From assembly GCF_035920445.1 (NCBI RefSeq), contig NZ_CP109162.1, positions 7,006,001-7,070,000 of the forward strand: DNA of 64,000 nucleotides, in the 5' to 3' direction. Source of the stretch: Nocardia sp. NBC_01730 (GTDB lineage: Bacteria > Actinomycetota > Actinomycetes > Mycobacteriales > Mycobacteriaceae). The stretch itself is not shown here. How positions within the stretch are numbered: the stretch's first letter is position 1. Below: more notes on the stretch, generated by a model, which did not search any database, was not told where the DNA came from, and worked only from the letters and a program-made list of their open reading frames with translations.

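Noticed and set aside
1..64000. Nonribosomal peptide or polyketide synthase as explanation for the giant frame
   Set aside because: No condensation, adenylation, ketosynthase, acyltransferase or carrier-protein motifs were seen. The recognisable modules are toxin/effector enzymes and HTHs.

Overview
The window is high-GC, strongly G/C-third-position DNA of actinomycete type. The domain families in it (DUF1023-type alpha/beta hydrolases, RsbW-like ATPase folds, sigma-region-4-like and LacI-like helix-turn-helix units) suggest Nocardia or a relative; the genus is an inference. No gene boundary, RNA gene, promoter, terminator, insertion sequence or CRISPR array is visible. One + strand reading frame, with codons starting at positions divisible by 3, appears open from the first codon to the last. 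Its start and stop both lie outside the window. This gives about 21,330 codons (about 2.3 MDa) of a single, still incomplete protein. In this annotation residue n is the codon starting at base 3n. Diagnostic motifs spread over the full 64 kb (HExxH, NCGP...GHA, Fic, HGD...N, PP2C aspartates, LuxR) all fall in this one frame, which is the main evidence for a single polypeptide.

Layout. 0-20 kb: decayed DUF1023 hydrolase-like units, several papain-like (toxin glutamine-deamidase type) domains, a HATPase-like fold followed by a zincin (HEFIH), a Fic domain with an altered motif, a HAD-like domain without its nucleophile, and helical linkers. 20-31 kb: an intact PP2C phosphatase, a second HATPase-zincin-deamidase supermodule, a HENQH metallopeptidase-like domain, further deamidase-like domains and one intact DUF1023 hydrolase. 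31-41 kb: an intact endonuclease/exonuclease/phosphatase domain, a canonical Fic domain, a methyltransferase-like remnant, three APH-type kinase domains (the first a pseudokinase) and an ADP-ribosyltransferase-like domain. 41-55 kb: a deamidase-like domain, a long coiled coil, and arrays of at least 22 sigma-region-4-like and 8 LacI-like helix-turn-helix units, interrupted by duplicated domains of unknown function. 55-64 kb: another deamidase-like domain, a YdcF/DUF218 domain, second copies of three unknown domains, two LuxR-type HTH domains, a HERGH zincin, and the apparent start of another HTH array at the edge.

Taken together this looks like a giant multi-effector (polymorphic-toxin-like) protein grown by repeated duplication, insertion and decay of in-frame modules. 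Many enzyme domains keep all recognisable catalytic residues, others have lost them. DNA-level repeats, including an exact 588-bp tandem period and an apparent 432-bp in-frame deletion between 7-bp direct repeats, show that the gene is still being remodelled. How it is exported, processed or targeted cannot be read from this window.
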